Assembly: GCA_963662645.2 (NCBI GenBank)
Contig: OY759762.1
Coordinates: 2,418,001-2,482,000 of the forward strand
Reading direction: 5' to 3'
DNA: 64,000 bases
Source: Aldehydirespirator sp963662645
GTDB taxonomy: Bacteria; Actinomycetota; Acidimicrobiia; Acidimicrobiales; Aldehydirespiratoraceae
The notes below the pieces were generated by a model that made no database searches, was not told the origin of the DNA, and saw only the letters and a list, made by a program, of their open reading frames with translations. Shown one piece after another: positions 19,421-27,737 of the stretch. Each line of letters opens with the position of its first letter. Positions within the stretch are counted from its first letter, which is position 1. The position numbers and the translations under genes are program-made.

Positions 19421-19496
19421 GCGGTGGCACGCGTCTCTTTGAGGTTTTCGGCTCATATGGCCGCCAGTCACCAAGACTCCGATGCGGGAAGGTCGG

Positions 19497-20351
19497 ATGA
19501 GCCGACTGACAGCGTTGACACCGGGTTCGGTGTACGCGGCTGCACTGGGGCGGGCATGGCCCGACGATCTCGACGGCCGGGTCCGCTGCATCGACGAGGG
19601 ATCGCGGGCGCTCGGGCTGCAGGTGTGCTGCGCGCCCTGGTCGACCCAGGCCGAAGACGCCGCGCTCCTCGCAGAACTGGGTGAGGACGTACCGCCGCGG
19701 CCAGAACCGGGTACTGTCGCAGCGGCACCGATCGAACCGGGCGACAACGCTGTCGAGAATGGCGCCTTCGAGCGCTTGGACTCAGTGACGAGCGGACTGG
19801 TGTGCACGCCGGGGGCGCCTCCGGTGCTGGGACTGGTGTCGGGGCCGCTGGCCTGGGGCGCACGGCAGGCGTCGGGCCATGGCCGAGGCCTGCCGATTGA
19901 CCCGGTGGAAGCCATCGACGCCGCGTCGGACCTGGCCGCCGGCCGCATCCGGGCGCTAGCCGGCTGCGGGGTACGGCGCATTGCGGTGGTCGAACCCGGT
20001 GCACCAAACGTGTTCGTGGACGCCGAACTTGCGGCCGAGTTCCATGAGGCCATCATTCGGGCCGCCCACCATCTGCGGGTCGACCTACTGTTGGTTGCGC
20101 CCGAACCCATCGTCGGCGTTGCGTCGCGCGCTGGGCTCGGATACGAGCGCTGGGTCTCGAGTGCCGGCTGCTCCGACGGGCTCGGCTTCCTCCCTCAGGC
20201 CGCCTTCAAATCGATCACGGCCGTGGCCCGAAGCGTGGGACAACTGGCCACGGTCGCCGAAGTCGTGGCTGGCCCCTTGGGCCCCGACGTCGGCACCGAG
20301 GTGCTGCGGTCGGCCGCGGCGCGGGTCGCCGGCCTCGGCCGGGAGCGCTGA
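19497..20351 (+). CDS. Uncharacterised protein, possibly URO-D/methionine-synthase-like TIM barrel
   Basis: 284 aa from ATG 19497, preceded by GGGAAGG at good spacing; an ATG at 19482 is in frame but lacks one. I do not firmly recognise it. 'PVLGLVSGPLAWGARQAS', 'AGRIRALAGCGVRRIAVVEPG' and 'RVDLLLVAPEP' have the rhythm of the uroporphyrinogen-decarboxylase/MetE barrel ('sGPfTla', 'aGad.iqi.Ep'). No Zn-binding His-x-Cys is visible. It lies between HyuB and the second HyuA in the same operon and may be a dedicated subunit or enzyme of that pathway. Confidence 0.5.
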   Translation: MSRLTALTPGSVYAAALGRAWPDDLDGRVRCIDEGSRALGLQVCCAPWSTQAEDAALLAELGEDVPPRPEPGTVAAAPIEPGDNAVENGAFERLDSVTSGLVCTPGAPPVLGLVSGPLAWGARQASGHGRGLPIDPVEAIDAASDLAAGRIRALAGCGVRRIAVVEPGAPNVFVDAELAAEFHEAIIRAAHHLRVDLLLVAPEPIVGVASRAGLGYERWVSSAGCSDGLGFLPQAAFKSITAVARSVGQLATVAEVVAGPLGPDVGTEVLRSAAARVAGLGRER

Positions 20352-20495
20352 CGTGCCCGGGCCAGCGCAAAGAACGTGTCCCACGAGTTCCGCGGGATCG
20401 CGGAGTGCGGACTGCGAGGGCGCGTCGCGGCATTCCTGCGCTCGTGGCGTAGCACCCGGATTGCGCCTGCTTGCGCACGGCCTCCCACAGGGGGC

Positions 20496-22490
20496 ATGGC
20501 TGTGACCTACTCGGTGGGCATCGACATGGGCGGAACCTTCACCGACGGGTTCTTCTCCGACGGGCAGCGGGTCGTCGTGGCCAAGGTTCCAACCGCCCAT
20601 TTCGATCTGACCCGCTCGGTGATGGCCTGCTTGGAAGAGGGCAGCGAGGCCTTCGGAGTCAGTCTGGGCGACTTCCTGCGCGAAGTCGGGCTGTTCCGCT
20701 TGGCCACCACCATCGGCACGAACGCGGTCGTCACCGGCACCGGCGACCCGGTGGGGCTGATGGTCGAGGCGGGCGCGGAGCAGTCCCTGTACGGGCCGAG
20801 CGAGCCCGCACCCGCCATCGGGGTCTTCGTGCGGGCCGACCATGTCGTGGGCCTCGACCTCGACGCGTCCCCCAAGGGGCTCGGCCGGGGTGAAACCTCC
20901 GCGGGAGGCGCCAATTATGTTGTGGACGTCGACCCGGACGCGTCTGCCGAAGCGGCGCTCGACCTGTGCCGCGGCCTCGTCCAGCAGGGAGTGCGCCAGA
21001 CGGTGGTCAGCTTGAGGGGCGACCACCGGGAGGCCGAGCTGCGACTGCGGGAACTGGTGCGGGATCGGTACCCCGTCCACTACCTGCGGTCGATGCCGCT
21101 CACCTTGGGGTGGGAGACGGCCGCCGTCGACGACGACGGGCTGCGCACCAGCACGGCCGTCCTCAACGCCTACCTGAGCCGGGCCATGGCCAAGCTGCTG
21201 TACCGCACCGAGGGGATCCTCCAGCAGGCCGGGCTCTCGGTGCCGCTGCTGGCCGCACGATCCGACGGCACGTTCAGCCGGATGCCCCGCACCACCGCCA
21301 TCAGCACCTACAGCTCGGGTCCGGCCGCCGGGCTGGGCCTGGCCGCGGCTGAGGCCCGCCGACACGGCGACGAAGCCGTTGTCGGCTTCGACATGGGCGG
21401 CACCACCCTCGACCTCGGGCTGGTGCGCTACGGAACCTACAAGGTGGACGAGGCGCCCGAGATTCGCGGCGTGCGGGTGCAGCTGCCCGTGCCCGGCATC
21501 GTGTCGGTCGGGCTGGGCGGATCGTCGATCGCGTCCGCGGACAGCTCCGGGACGGTGACGGTGGGACCGTCCAGCGCCGGGGCGGTGCCAGGGCCGGCCG
21601 CGTTCGGGCGTGGCGGCACCGAGCCGACCCTCACCGACGCCGACATGGTGCTGGGACTGCTGGCCGACGGCCAGTCGCTTCCTGGCGACATCGTGCTGGA
21701 CGCGGGGCGGGCTGCGGCGGCGCTGGCATCGCTGGCCGACGGCGATGCTGAGGCCGCGGCCCGGCTTGTACACGAGGCCGCCCATGCGAAGGCTGCGACC
21801 GCTGTCGGGGATGTGCTGGCGCGAGCCGGGATCGATCCCGCCGGGGCCACCCTCTATGCGTTCGGCGGGGCTGGCGGCCTGCACGCCGCACCGGTCGCGG
21901 AGTTGGCCGGCATCGGGCGGGTCCGGTCGTTCGCTGCGGGCGGAGTCTTCAGTGCCCGCGGCGTGGCCGACGCCTCCGTAGAGCAGCGCTACCAGTCCGC
22001 AGTGGAGCACGGGGGCGACCCGGCCGCGGTCATCGTCCAGCTCGTAGCTCGCGCCCGGCTCGATCTTGAAGCGGAACGTCTGCCGTTGACCGAAGCCCGG
22101 ATCACAGTGGCCGTCCACCACCGGTCGGGGCAGTGCCGGTCCGCGGTCGCCGGCATCGACATCGATCCCGCCGCGGTCGCTGATCTGGCCGGCAGACACA
22201 ACGACGCCGATCCCGCAGTGAGCGTCGATGTGGCCTCGAATTGGCAGCAATCGGCCCCCTATAGGGCGCCCAGCGCTGCCAATTCCCCGAGGGTCAGGGT
22301 GCTCCATGGGAATTGGCAGCGGTCGGCTCCCGAACGGGTGTCCGCCGCTGCCAGTTCGGAGTTGGACGACGGCGATGAGATTGCCGGACCGGTGCTTGTG
22401 GACTGGCTGGGAACGGTGCACGCCGTCCCGTCCGGCTGGACGATCCGCCGCGACGGCAGCGACAGCCTGCTATGGGAGCGGTCGGCGTGA
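20496..22490 (+). CDS. HyuA-type subunit (copy 2), carrying hairpin repeats in its reading frame
   Basis: 664 aa from ATG 20496 (AGGGGG upstream). 'YSVGIDMGGTFTDGFFSDG', 'LATTIGTNAVVTGTG', 'VVGFDMGGTTLDLGLVRYG' and 'AFGGAGGLHAAPVAELAG' are the family signatures. It is shorter than copy 1 and belongs to a separate subgroup. Residues ~582-621 are encoded by two AATTGGCAGC-type hairpin elements (22239-22356) in frame ('NWQQSAPYRAP', 'GNWQRSAPERV'), inserted just before the conserved C-terminal 'IAGPVLVDWLGTVHAVPSGW'. Two different HyuA subunits in one operon resemble the multi-subunit acetophenone carboxylase more than acetone carboxylase. Confidence 0.88.
   Translation: MAVTYSVGIDMGGTFTDGFFSDGQRVVVAKVPTAHFDLTRSVMACLEEGSEAFGVSLGDFLREVGLFRLATTIGTNAVVTGTGDPVGLMVEAGAEQSLYGPSEPAPAIGVFVRADHVVGLDLDASPKGLGRGETSAGGANYVVDVDPDASAEAALDLCRGLVQQGVRQTVVSLRGDHREAELRLRELVRDRYPVHYLRSMPLTLGWETAAVDDDGLRTSTAVLNAYLSRAMAKLLYRTEGILQQAGLSVPLLAARSDGTFSRMPRTTAISTYSSGPAAGLGLAAAEARRHGDEAVVGFDMGGTTLDLGLVRYGTYKVDEAPEIRGVRVQLPVPGIVSVGLGGSSIASADSSGTVTVGPSSAGAVPGPAAFGRGGTEPTLTDADMVLGLLADGQSLPGDIVLDAGRAAAALASLADGDAEAAARLVHEAAHAKAATAVGDVLARAGIDPAGATLYAFGGAGGLHAAPVAELAGIGRVRSFAAGGVFSARGVADASVEQRYQSAVEHGGDPAAVIVQLVARARLDLEAERLPLTEARITVAVHHRSGQCRSAVAGIDIDPAAVADLAGRHNDADPAVSVDVASNWQQSAPYRAPSAANSPRVRVLHGNWQRSAPERVSAAASSELDDGDEIAGPVLVDWLGTVHAVPSGWTIRRDGSDSLLWERSA
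22239..22356. repeat. Pair of hairpin repeats inside the second HyuA gene
   Basis: Element 1 (22239-22284) is AATTGGCAGC, 26 bases, GCTGCCAATT. Element 2 (22311-22356) is AATTGGCAGC, 26 bases, GCTGCCAGTT. Starts are 72 bases apart. Inner parts are also palindromic (CCCTATAGGG in element 1, CCCGAACGGG in element 2). The same stem recurs twice at 24179-24295, again with 72-base spacing. Confidence 0.9.
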
Positions 22491-23647
22491 GCGTGCTTGA
22501 CGGCATCGCCATCGTGGGCGTGGCCGAGACGGCCATCGGCAAGCTGCCCGGCCGTAGCGCCATCAGCCTCCAGGCCGAGGCCGGTGTGGCCGCGGTCACC
22601 AACGCAGGTCTGGCCAAGGACGACATCGACGGGGTCTTCTCGTTCTCGGGCTACTCCCAGGCGATGATGCTGCACGCGGCCAGGGTGGCCGAGCATCTGG
22701 GCCTGAGGCCTGAACTGGCCCTGGTCACCGATGTGGGAGGACCCGGCACCCACCACGCCGCTCTGCTCAACGCGGCCGCGGCCATCGACGCCGGCATGTG
22801 CACGACGGCCCTTTGCACCTACGGCGAGAACGGCATCTCCATCCGCCGCTCCGGCCGGGGCCGGGCACCGGGCACTCTCACCGGCGGTGAGGACTTCGAG
22901 GCCCCCTACGGCCAGATCGCCATGATCAGCGGCTACGCCCTGTTCGCCCAGCGCCACATGCACCTCTACGGCACCACCAGCGAGCAGCTCGGCGCGGTGG
23001 CGGTGGCCTCCCGCTACCACGCCTCACTCAACGCCAACGCCCACAAACGGGAGCCCATCACCCTGGACGACCACCAGGCGTCGCCCATGGTCTCGTCGCC
23101 GCTGCGACGGCTCGACTGCTCGCTGATCTCCGACGCGGGCGGCGCCTTCGTGGTGACGTCGCTGGACCGGGCCCGCAGCCTGGGCGTGCCCTACGCAAAG
23201 GTGCTGGGATACGGCGCGACGGCCACCCACCACATCGGCTCGCAGGCACCCGGCCTGCACGAACTGGGCGGGCCGGTGGCCGCCGCCAGGGCCTTCGAGC
23301 GAGCCGGCCTGAGTGTGGCCGACGCCGACGCCGTGTACATCCACGATGCCTGCACGTTCAGCGTGGTGGCCGGCGTCGAGGCCCTCGGTCTGTGTGGCCA
23401 AGGTGAGGGCGGTCCCTACGCGGAGTCGGGGGCGCTGGCGCTGGGCTCGGAGTGTCCCGTGAACCTGCACGGCGGGATGCTCTCGCACGGTCATGCCGGC
23501 GGGGTCTTCCACCTGCTCGACGCGGTGCGCCAGCTGCAAGGCACGGCCGGCCGCCGCCAGGTAGACGGCGCTGAGGTAGTGGTGACCCACGGCAATGGGG
23601 GAGTGTTCTCGACGTTCTCGACGATGGTCCTGGGAAGGGACGGATGA
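22487..23647 (+). CDS. Thiolase-fold lipid-transfer protein, Ltp2/retro-aldolase-like
   Basis: 386 aa from GTG 22487, overlapping the HyuA stop as GTGA. The fold is thiolase: 'IAIVGVAETAIGKLPGRSA', 'VTDVGGPGTHHAALLNAAAAIDAG' and 'VYIHDACTFSVVAGVEALGLCGQGEGG'. The nucleophilic Cys expected in the 'VGGPG' stretch is replaced, and the C-terminal 'GHAGG' loop departs from true thiolases. This is like Ltp2-type carbon-carbon lyases, which work with a DUF35 protein. The next gene is a DUF35 protein, supporting that reading. It would cleave or transfer a CoA ester made by the nearby ligase. Confidence 0.78.
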   Translation: MSVLDGIAIVGVAETAIGKLPGRSAISLQAEAGVAAVTNAGLAKDDIDGVFSFSGYSQAMMLHAARVAEHLGLRPELALVTDVGGPGTHHAALLNAAAAIDAGMCTTALCTYGENGISIRRSGRGRAPGTLTGGEDFEAPYGQIAMISGYALFAQRHMHLYGTTSEQLGAVAVASRYHASLNANAHKREPITLDDHQASPMVSSPLRRLDCSLISDAGGAFVVTSLDRARSLGVPYAKVLGYGATATHHIGSQAPGLHELGGPVAAARAFERAGLSVADADAVYIHDACTFSVVAGVEALGLCGQGEGGPYAESGALALGSECPVNLHGGMLSHGHAGGVFHLLDAVRQLQGTAGRRQVDGAEVVVTHGNGGVFSTFSTMVLGRDG

Positions 23648-23747
23648 TCCGCAAGCCCCGCCCAGGTATCGCGCCGCTCATGGGATGCCGTTCGTATCAG
23701 GGGTTGGTGCGGCTGGTTGGGGGCTGGCTGGCCCCGGGGCGGTGCCG

Positions 23748-24158
23748 ATGATGGGCAAGCCCCGTCCTGACCCGAACGACGCCGCTACTGCGCCGTACTG
23801 GGAGGCGGCAGCGCGTCACGAGTTGGCCCTACCCCGCTGCGACCGGTGCGGCCTGGTGTTCTTCCCGCCCCGGGACCTCTGCCCCGGCTGTTGGAGCAGC
23901 GAGCTGTCGTGGCAGCCGATGAGCGGCGGGGGCACGGTGTGGACGTTCACGGAGGTCCATGTGGCGTTCTACGACGACACCTGGGCCGACGATGTGCCCT
24001 ACGTGGTCGCGGTGATCGAACTGGACGAGGGGCCTCGCCTCCTCGCCGGCATAGTCGAGCCCAACATGGACCGCCTCGCTATCGGCGACCGGGTCGAAGC
24101 CACCTTCGAGGACCGCTCCGAAGATCTTTCTCTGCCAATGTTTCGGGTAGCACCGTGA
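23748..24158 (+). CDS. DUF35 zinc-ribbon/OB-fold protein
   Basis: 136 aa from ATG 23748 (ATGATG; the second ATG is equally possible). The zinc ribbon is 'LPRCDRCGLVFFPPRDLCPGC', followed by 'GGGTVWTFTEVHV' and the OB-fold 'VPYVVAVIELDEGPRLLAGIV'. Such proteins pair with thiolase-fold enzymes (for example the DUF35 domain of ChsH2 with Ltp2) and complete their active site or shuttle substrate. There is a 100-base gap after the thiolase-like gene, whose end holds a similar ATGATCCGCAAGCCCCG start-like sequence at 23644 in another frame. Confidence 0.85.
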   Translation: MMGKPRPDPNDAATAPYWEAAARHELALPRCDRCGLVFFPPRDLCPGCWSSELSWQPMSGGGTVWTFTEVHVAFYDDTWADDVPYVVAVIELDEGPRLLAGIVEPNMDRLAIGDRVEATFEDRSEDLSLPMFRVAP

Positions 24159-24178
24159 CCGAAGCCCAGCGGGGTCCG

Positions 24179-24295
24179 AATTGGCAGCGTTGTGCACGCT
24201 GTGTGCGCATTCTGCTGCCAGTTCTCTCGGCATCCGGTGCGCGCCCGTCAAATTGGCAGCGTTGTGCACGCTGTGTGCGCATTCTGCTGCCAGTT
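24179..24295. repeat. Pair of identical hairpin repeats between the DUF35 and ligase genes
   Basis: Elements at 24179-24223 and 24251-24295 are identical over at least 45 bases: AATTGGCAGC stem, then GTTGTGCACG-type inner arms, then GCTGCCAGTT. They repeat every 72 bases, as does the pair at 22239-22356. They lie in the leader of the ligase gene and could fold as strong RNA hairpins. Confidence 0.9.
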
Positions 24296-24333
24296 CCCGT
24301 GCGGGTCGTTTGTGTGACAGCGGACGGCAGGCT

Positions 24334-25983
24334 GTGATCAGCATCGAGTACGAGGATCTGTGGTCGCTGTGTAAGGGGCGGACCGCGGAGCACCCCGACC
24401 GGGTGGTGCTCGACTTCGACGGGCAGCTGTGGACCTGGGCTGAGCTGACCGAGGCAGCCGAGGCGCTGGCTGGCGGTCTGGCTGCGGTCGGAGCGACCCG
24501 CGGCGAGGTCGTGTGTCACATGTCGCCCAACCACCCCGAAGCCGTGGTCATCATGCTGGCTCTGCTGCGGCTGGGGGCGGTCGAGTGCCCCGTCAACGCG
24601 GGGCTGCGAGGTCAGCAGCTCGCCCATGTGCTGGACCATTCCGGCGCGCGGGTGCTGATCGTCGACGGCTCGCTCGTTGACCGTGTGGCTGAGCAGCTTC
24701 CCGCCGCACCCGACATCAAGATGGTGGTGCAGCGCGGCCTTCGCATCGCTACCGCCCCGACTGCAATCACTCGGACGATCCCCGCTGGTTCCGTGCCGCA
24801 GGTGCCATCCGGCGTGGCCGGTTCTGTGCCGCCGGTTCCCGACAGTGTCGCAGTGTTCGACTACGACGACGTGCGGGAATCCGGCGAGAAGCTACCGCGG
24901 TTCAGGTCGCCTAACCCGGCTGATCCGATGAGCATCATCTACACCTCGGGCACCACCGGTCCGGCCAAGGGCGCGGTGCTGCCCCATGCGTTCCCCATAG
25001 AGCAGGCCCGCATCAAGATCGAGCAGTGGGGCCTCACCTCCGACGACGTGCTGTTCTCGGCGCTGCCGCTTTATCACGTCAACGCTAGGTTCTCGACTCT
25101 GGGCACCGCCTTGGTGGTGGATGGAAGGGCTGCGCTGGTGTCGCGCTTCTCGGCCAGCACATTCTGGGACCAGCTGCGCGCCGCGGGAGCGACCGAGGTG
25201 GGCGTGGTGGGGGCGGTGTCGTCGATCCTGCTGCGCCAGGAGCCCGGCCCGACCGATCGCGACCACCAGGTCCGCATGATGCACGGCGCAGCGGGCATTC
25301 CCATGGAGCGCCGGGCCGAGTTCGAGGAGCGGTTCGGGCTGCGACTGGTGACCGGATTCGCCATGACCGAGACCGGACACTTCGCCACGACCAGCCCCGA
25401 AGACCCGATGCGCTACCGGGCTTCCGGCCGTCCCGTACCCCAGTACGACGTGGCCGTGGCGGATGCCGACGACAACGAACTGCCCCCCGGCACCATCGGC
25501 GAGCTGGTGGTCAGGCCTCGCGTGCCGGGAGTGATGATGACGGGCTATCACCGTCAGCCCGAGGCCACGAAGGCCGCGTTCCGCAACGGATGGTTCCACA
25601 CCGGGGACCTGGCCACCATCGACGACGACGGCTACATCCGCTGGGTCGACCGTATCGCCGACGCCATCCGCCGCCGGGGCGAGATGATCTCCTCCACCGA
25701 GGTCGAGCGGGCCGTATGCGTCCTGGACGGGATCGCCGAGTGCGCCGCAGTCGGCGTGCCCTCCGAGTTGGGCGAGGAGGACGTCAAGCTAGTCGTGGTG
25801 CCCGAACCCGGCCGATCCATCGACCCGGCCGCCTTGGCCCGCCACTGCCAGGCCACTCTGCCCGACTTCTGCCAACCTCGCTACCTAGAGGTCCTCGAAG
25901 AACTCCCCAAGACCTCCACCCACAAAGTCAACAAACCCCAACTCCGCCACGTCGAAGGTCCCAGCGTCCAAGCGCTCGCCTAG
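24334..25983 (+). CDS. Acyl-CoA synthetase (AMP-binding, class I adenylate-forming)
   Basis: 549 aa from GTG 24334. The AMP-binding P-loop is 'SIIYTSGTTGPAKGAVL' and the A5-like motif is 'GFAMTETGH'. 'GWFHTGDLATIDDDGYIRWVDRIADAIRRRGEMISSTEVE' and the C-terminal 'LEELPKTSTHKVNKPQLR' (catalytic Lys region) complete the family. It makes an acyl-CoA from a carboxylate, ATP and CoA. As last gene of the operon it would activate the acid formed by the HyuA/HyuB carboxylase, much as benzoylacetate-CoA ligase follows acetophenone carboxylase (inference). Confidence 0.92.
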   Translation: MISIEYEDLWSLCKGRTAEHPDRVVLDFDGQLWTWAELTEAAEALAGGLAAVGATRGEVVCHMSPNHPEAVVIMLALLRLGAVECPVNAGLRGQQLAHVLDHSGARVLIVDGSLVDRVAEQLPAAPDIKMVVQRGLRIATAPTAITRTIPAGSVPQVPSGVAGSVPPVPDSVAVFDYDDVRESGEKLPRFRSPNPADPMSIIYTSGTTGPAKGAVLPHAFPIEQARIKIEQWGLTSDDVLFSALPLYHVNARFSTLGTALVVDGRAALVSRFSASTFWDQLRAAGATEVGVVGAVSSILLRQEPGPTDRDHQVRMMHGAAGIPMERRAEFEERFGLRLVTGFAMTETGHFATTSPEDPMRYRASGRPVPQYDVAVADADDNELPPGTIGELVVRPRVPGVMMTGYHRQPEATKAAFRNGWFHTGDLATIDDDGYIRWVDRIADAIRRRGEMISSTEVERAVCVLDGIAECAAVGVPSELGEEDVKLVVVPEPGRSIDPAALARHCQATLPDFCQPRYLEVLEELPKTSTHKVNKPQLRHVEGPSVQALA

Positions 25984-26051
25984 AGCGAACAAGAGCGGGA
26001 GACACTCCCTCGCAACACGACGGGCTTGCACCTACCCGCGCACCTTCTAAA

Positions 26052-27679
26052 CCTGGATCCACCGGCGCGGTGAGCGCTGTGGGGTTGGCGCGTCCACCGG
26101 AAAGGCCTCCTGACATGGGAGAATGCTGTTTGCAGTAACGGTCATTCCGGCCACGTGAGGAGGCACTTCCTGTGGGCAGCGTATCGGGTGGGATCGACGG
26201 GTTGGAGGTTCGTTTCGACGACGGGTCTTTGGTGGCGGATGCGGGGCTGTTGCTGGCGGGCACGGTGATGGACCGCCTCGGGCTGGAGGCGCTGATCGAC
26301 GCGGCGGTGCGCCCGCCCGGGTCGGGGCGCGGCTCGGGGGCCAAGGCGCTGTCGGTGGCGGCGTCGATGCTGGTGGGCGGCTCGTTCATCGACGACGCGA
26401 GCAGGCTGCGGGCGGGCTCTGCTGGGGCGGTGCTGCCGTTTGAGCCGTTGGCGCCGTCGACTTTGGGGACATGGCTGCGCTCGTTCACGTGGGGACACGT
26501 GCGCCAGCTCGACCGCGCCGGCGAGCTGGCGCTCGGCCGGGCGTGGTCTTTGGGCGCGGCGCCCGACGCTGGGGAGATCACGGTGGATCTGGACTCCACG
26601 GTCTGTGAGGTCCACGGCACATCCAAGCAGGGCGCCGCCTACGGCCACACCGGCGTGTTGGGCTATCACCCGCTGGTCGCGGCCAGAGACGACACCGGCG
26701 AGATGGTCCACGTCCGGATGCGGTCCGGCAGCTCCCAGCGCGGCCACCTGCGGTTTGTGGCCGAGACCCTGGCGAGGCTGCGTCGTCTCGCTCCCGGCGC
26801 GGCGGTGACCGTGCGCGCCGACGCGGGGTTCTTCTCCTATGACATGATCGACGCCATCGAGGCCCGCGGCGCGTCGTATTCGATCACGATCCCGCAGAAC
26901 TCCAAGGTCTCAGCAGCCATAGACGCCATCGGGGACAAAGCCTGGACGCCGATCCCCTACACCGAAGAAGGCATAGCGCAGGTCGCTGAGACCACCATCG
27001 AGACCGGCCGCCGCGACCCCGACGGCCCCCGCAAGCTGCGGCTGGTGGCGCGCCGCAGCCGCCTCACAGGCGCACAGGCAACCCTCTGGCCCGACTGGCG
27101 CCACCACTGCTTCATAACTGACCGCCACGACCTCGACACCGCCGCCGCCGACGCCTACCACCGAGACCACGCCCGAGTCGAGCTCGCCATTCGTGACCTC
27201 AAAGACAACGGCCTCGCCCACTGCCCCTCGGGCAGGTTCTTCGCCAACGCCGCCCACCTCGCCTGCGCCTCGCTCGCCCACAACATCGCCCGCTGGACCG
27301 CACGCCTCGGCCGCGCCCAGCACCCCGGCCGCCTCACCGTCGCCAACACACAAAAACAGCGGCTGCTCACCGTCTGCGGCCGCGTCGTCAACCACGGCCG
27401 ACGACACATCCTGCGCCTGCCCGCCGACTGGCCCTGGCAGCACACCTTCACCCGAGCGCTGCGACACCTCCGCAACCTGCCCCTGCTCATCTGAACCCCC
27501 GAACCCAGGGGCCCGGCGTCCCCCAGCACCACCCCCAGCGCCACCAACCGCCAAAGCCCCAACCCCCGGCCCAGCACGCCCGCACCAGCCCGCGGCGCCC
27601 GGCGCCGCCCACCAGAACCCACCACGCGCCGAACCAACCCCAACCCCCACCACACCAGCCGCCCACCGGTGGATCCAGG
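26052..27679 (+). mobile_element. Complete IS1380-family insertion sequence
   Basis: Terminal inverted repeats CCTGGATCCACCGG (left, 26052-26065; right, its complement at 27666-27679) bound a 1628-base element holding one transposase. A 5-base target duplication CTAAA lies at 26047-26051 and 27680-27684. The element sits between the 3' ends of two convergent genes, so no gene is broken. Intact ends and duplication suggest a recent insertion. Confidence 0.93.
26172..27494 (+). CDS. IS1380-family transposase
   Basis: 440 aa from GTG 26172, with GAGGAGG-like sequence nearby. DDE-type motifs: 'ITVDLDSTVCEVHGTSKQGAAYGHTG' (first Asp), 'VTVRADAGFFSYDMIDAI' (second Asp) and 'YHRDHARVELAIRDLKDNGLAHCPSG' (Glu). 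This is full length for IS1380, with no frameshift, so the element may be active. The gene fills most of the element. Confidence 0.93.
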   Translation: MGSVSGGIDGLEVRFDDGSLVADAGLLLAGTVMDRLGLEALIDAAVRPPGSGRGSGAKALSVAASMLVGGSFIDDASRLRAGSAGAVLPFEPLAPSTLGTWLRSFTWGHVRQLDRAGELALGRAWSLGAAPDAGEITVDLDSTVCEVHGTSKQGAAYGHTGVLGYHPLVAARDDTGEMVHVRMRSGSSQRGHLRFVAETLARLRRLAPGAAVTVRADAGFFSYDMIDAIEARGASYSITIPQNSKVSAAIDAIGDKAWTPIPYTEEGIAQVAETTIETGRRDPDGPRKLRLVARRSRLTGAQATLWPDWRHHCFITDRHDLDTAAADAYHRDHARVELAIRDLKDNGLAHCPSGRFFANAAHLACASLAHNIARWTARLGRAQHPGRLTVANTQKQRLLTVCGRVVNHGRRHILRLPADWPWQHTFTRALRHLRNLPLLI

Positions 27680-27737
27680 CTAAAGCCGTGCTCGACCAGA
27701 TCCGCGAGTTGTCGAAAGACATGGCTCCCGGATCGCG

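Noticed and set aside
20085..22421. A 778-codon open frame on the minus strand opposite HyuA copy 2 and the gene before it
   Set aside because: It is antisense to two genes with clear family motifs, its product is Gly/Arg/His-rich without any domain, and open antisense frames are expected at this GC.
22487..23647. Classical acetyl-CoA acetyltransferase (thiolase)
   Set aside because: The nucleophilic Cys and the usual C-terminal loop are not conserved and the DUF35 neighbour fits an Ltp2-like lyase better.
23644..23765. Duplicated start region for the DUF35 gene (ATGATCCGCAAGCCCCG vs ATGATGGGCAAGCCCCG)
   Set aside because: The two copies are in different frames (104-base offset) and similarity fades after ~20 bases, so chance is hard to exclude.
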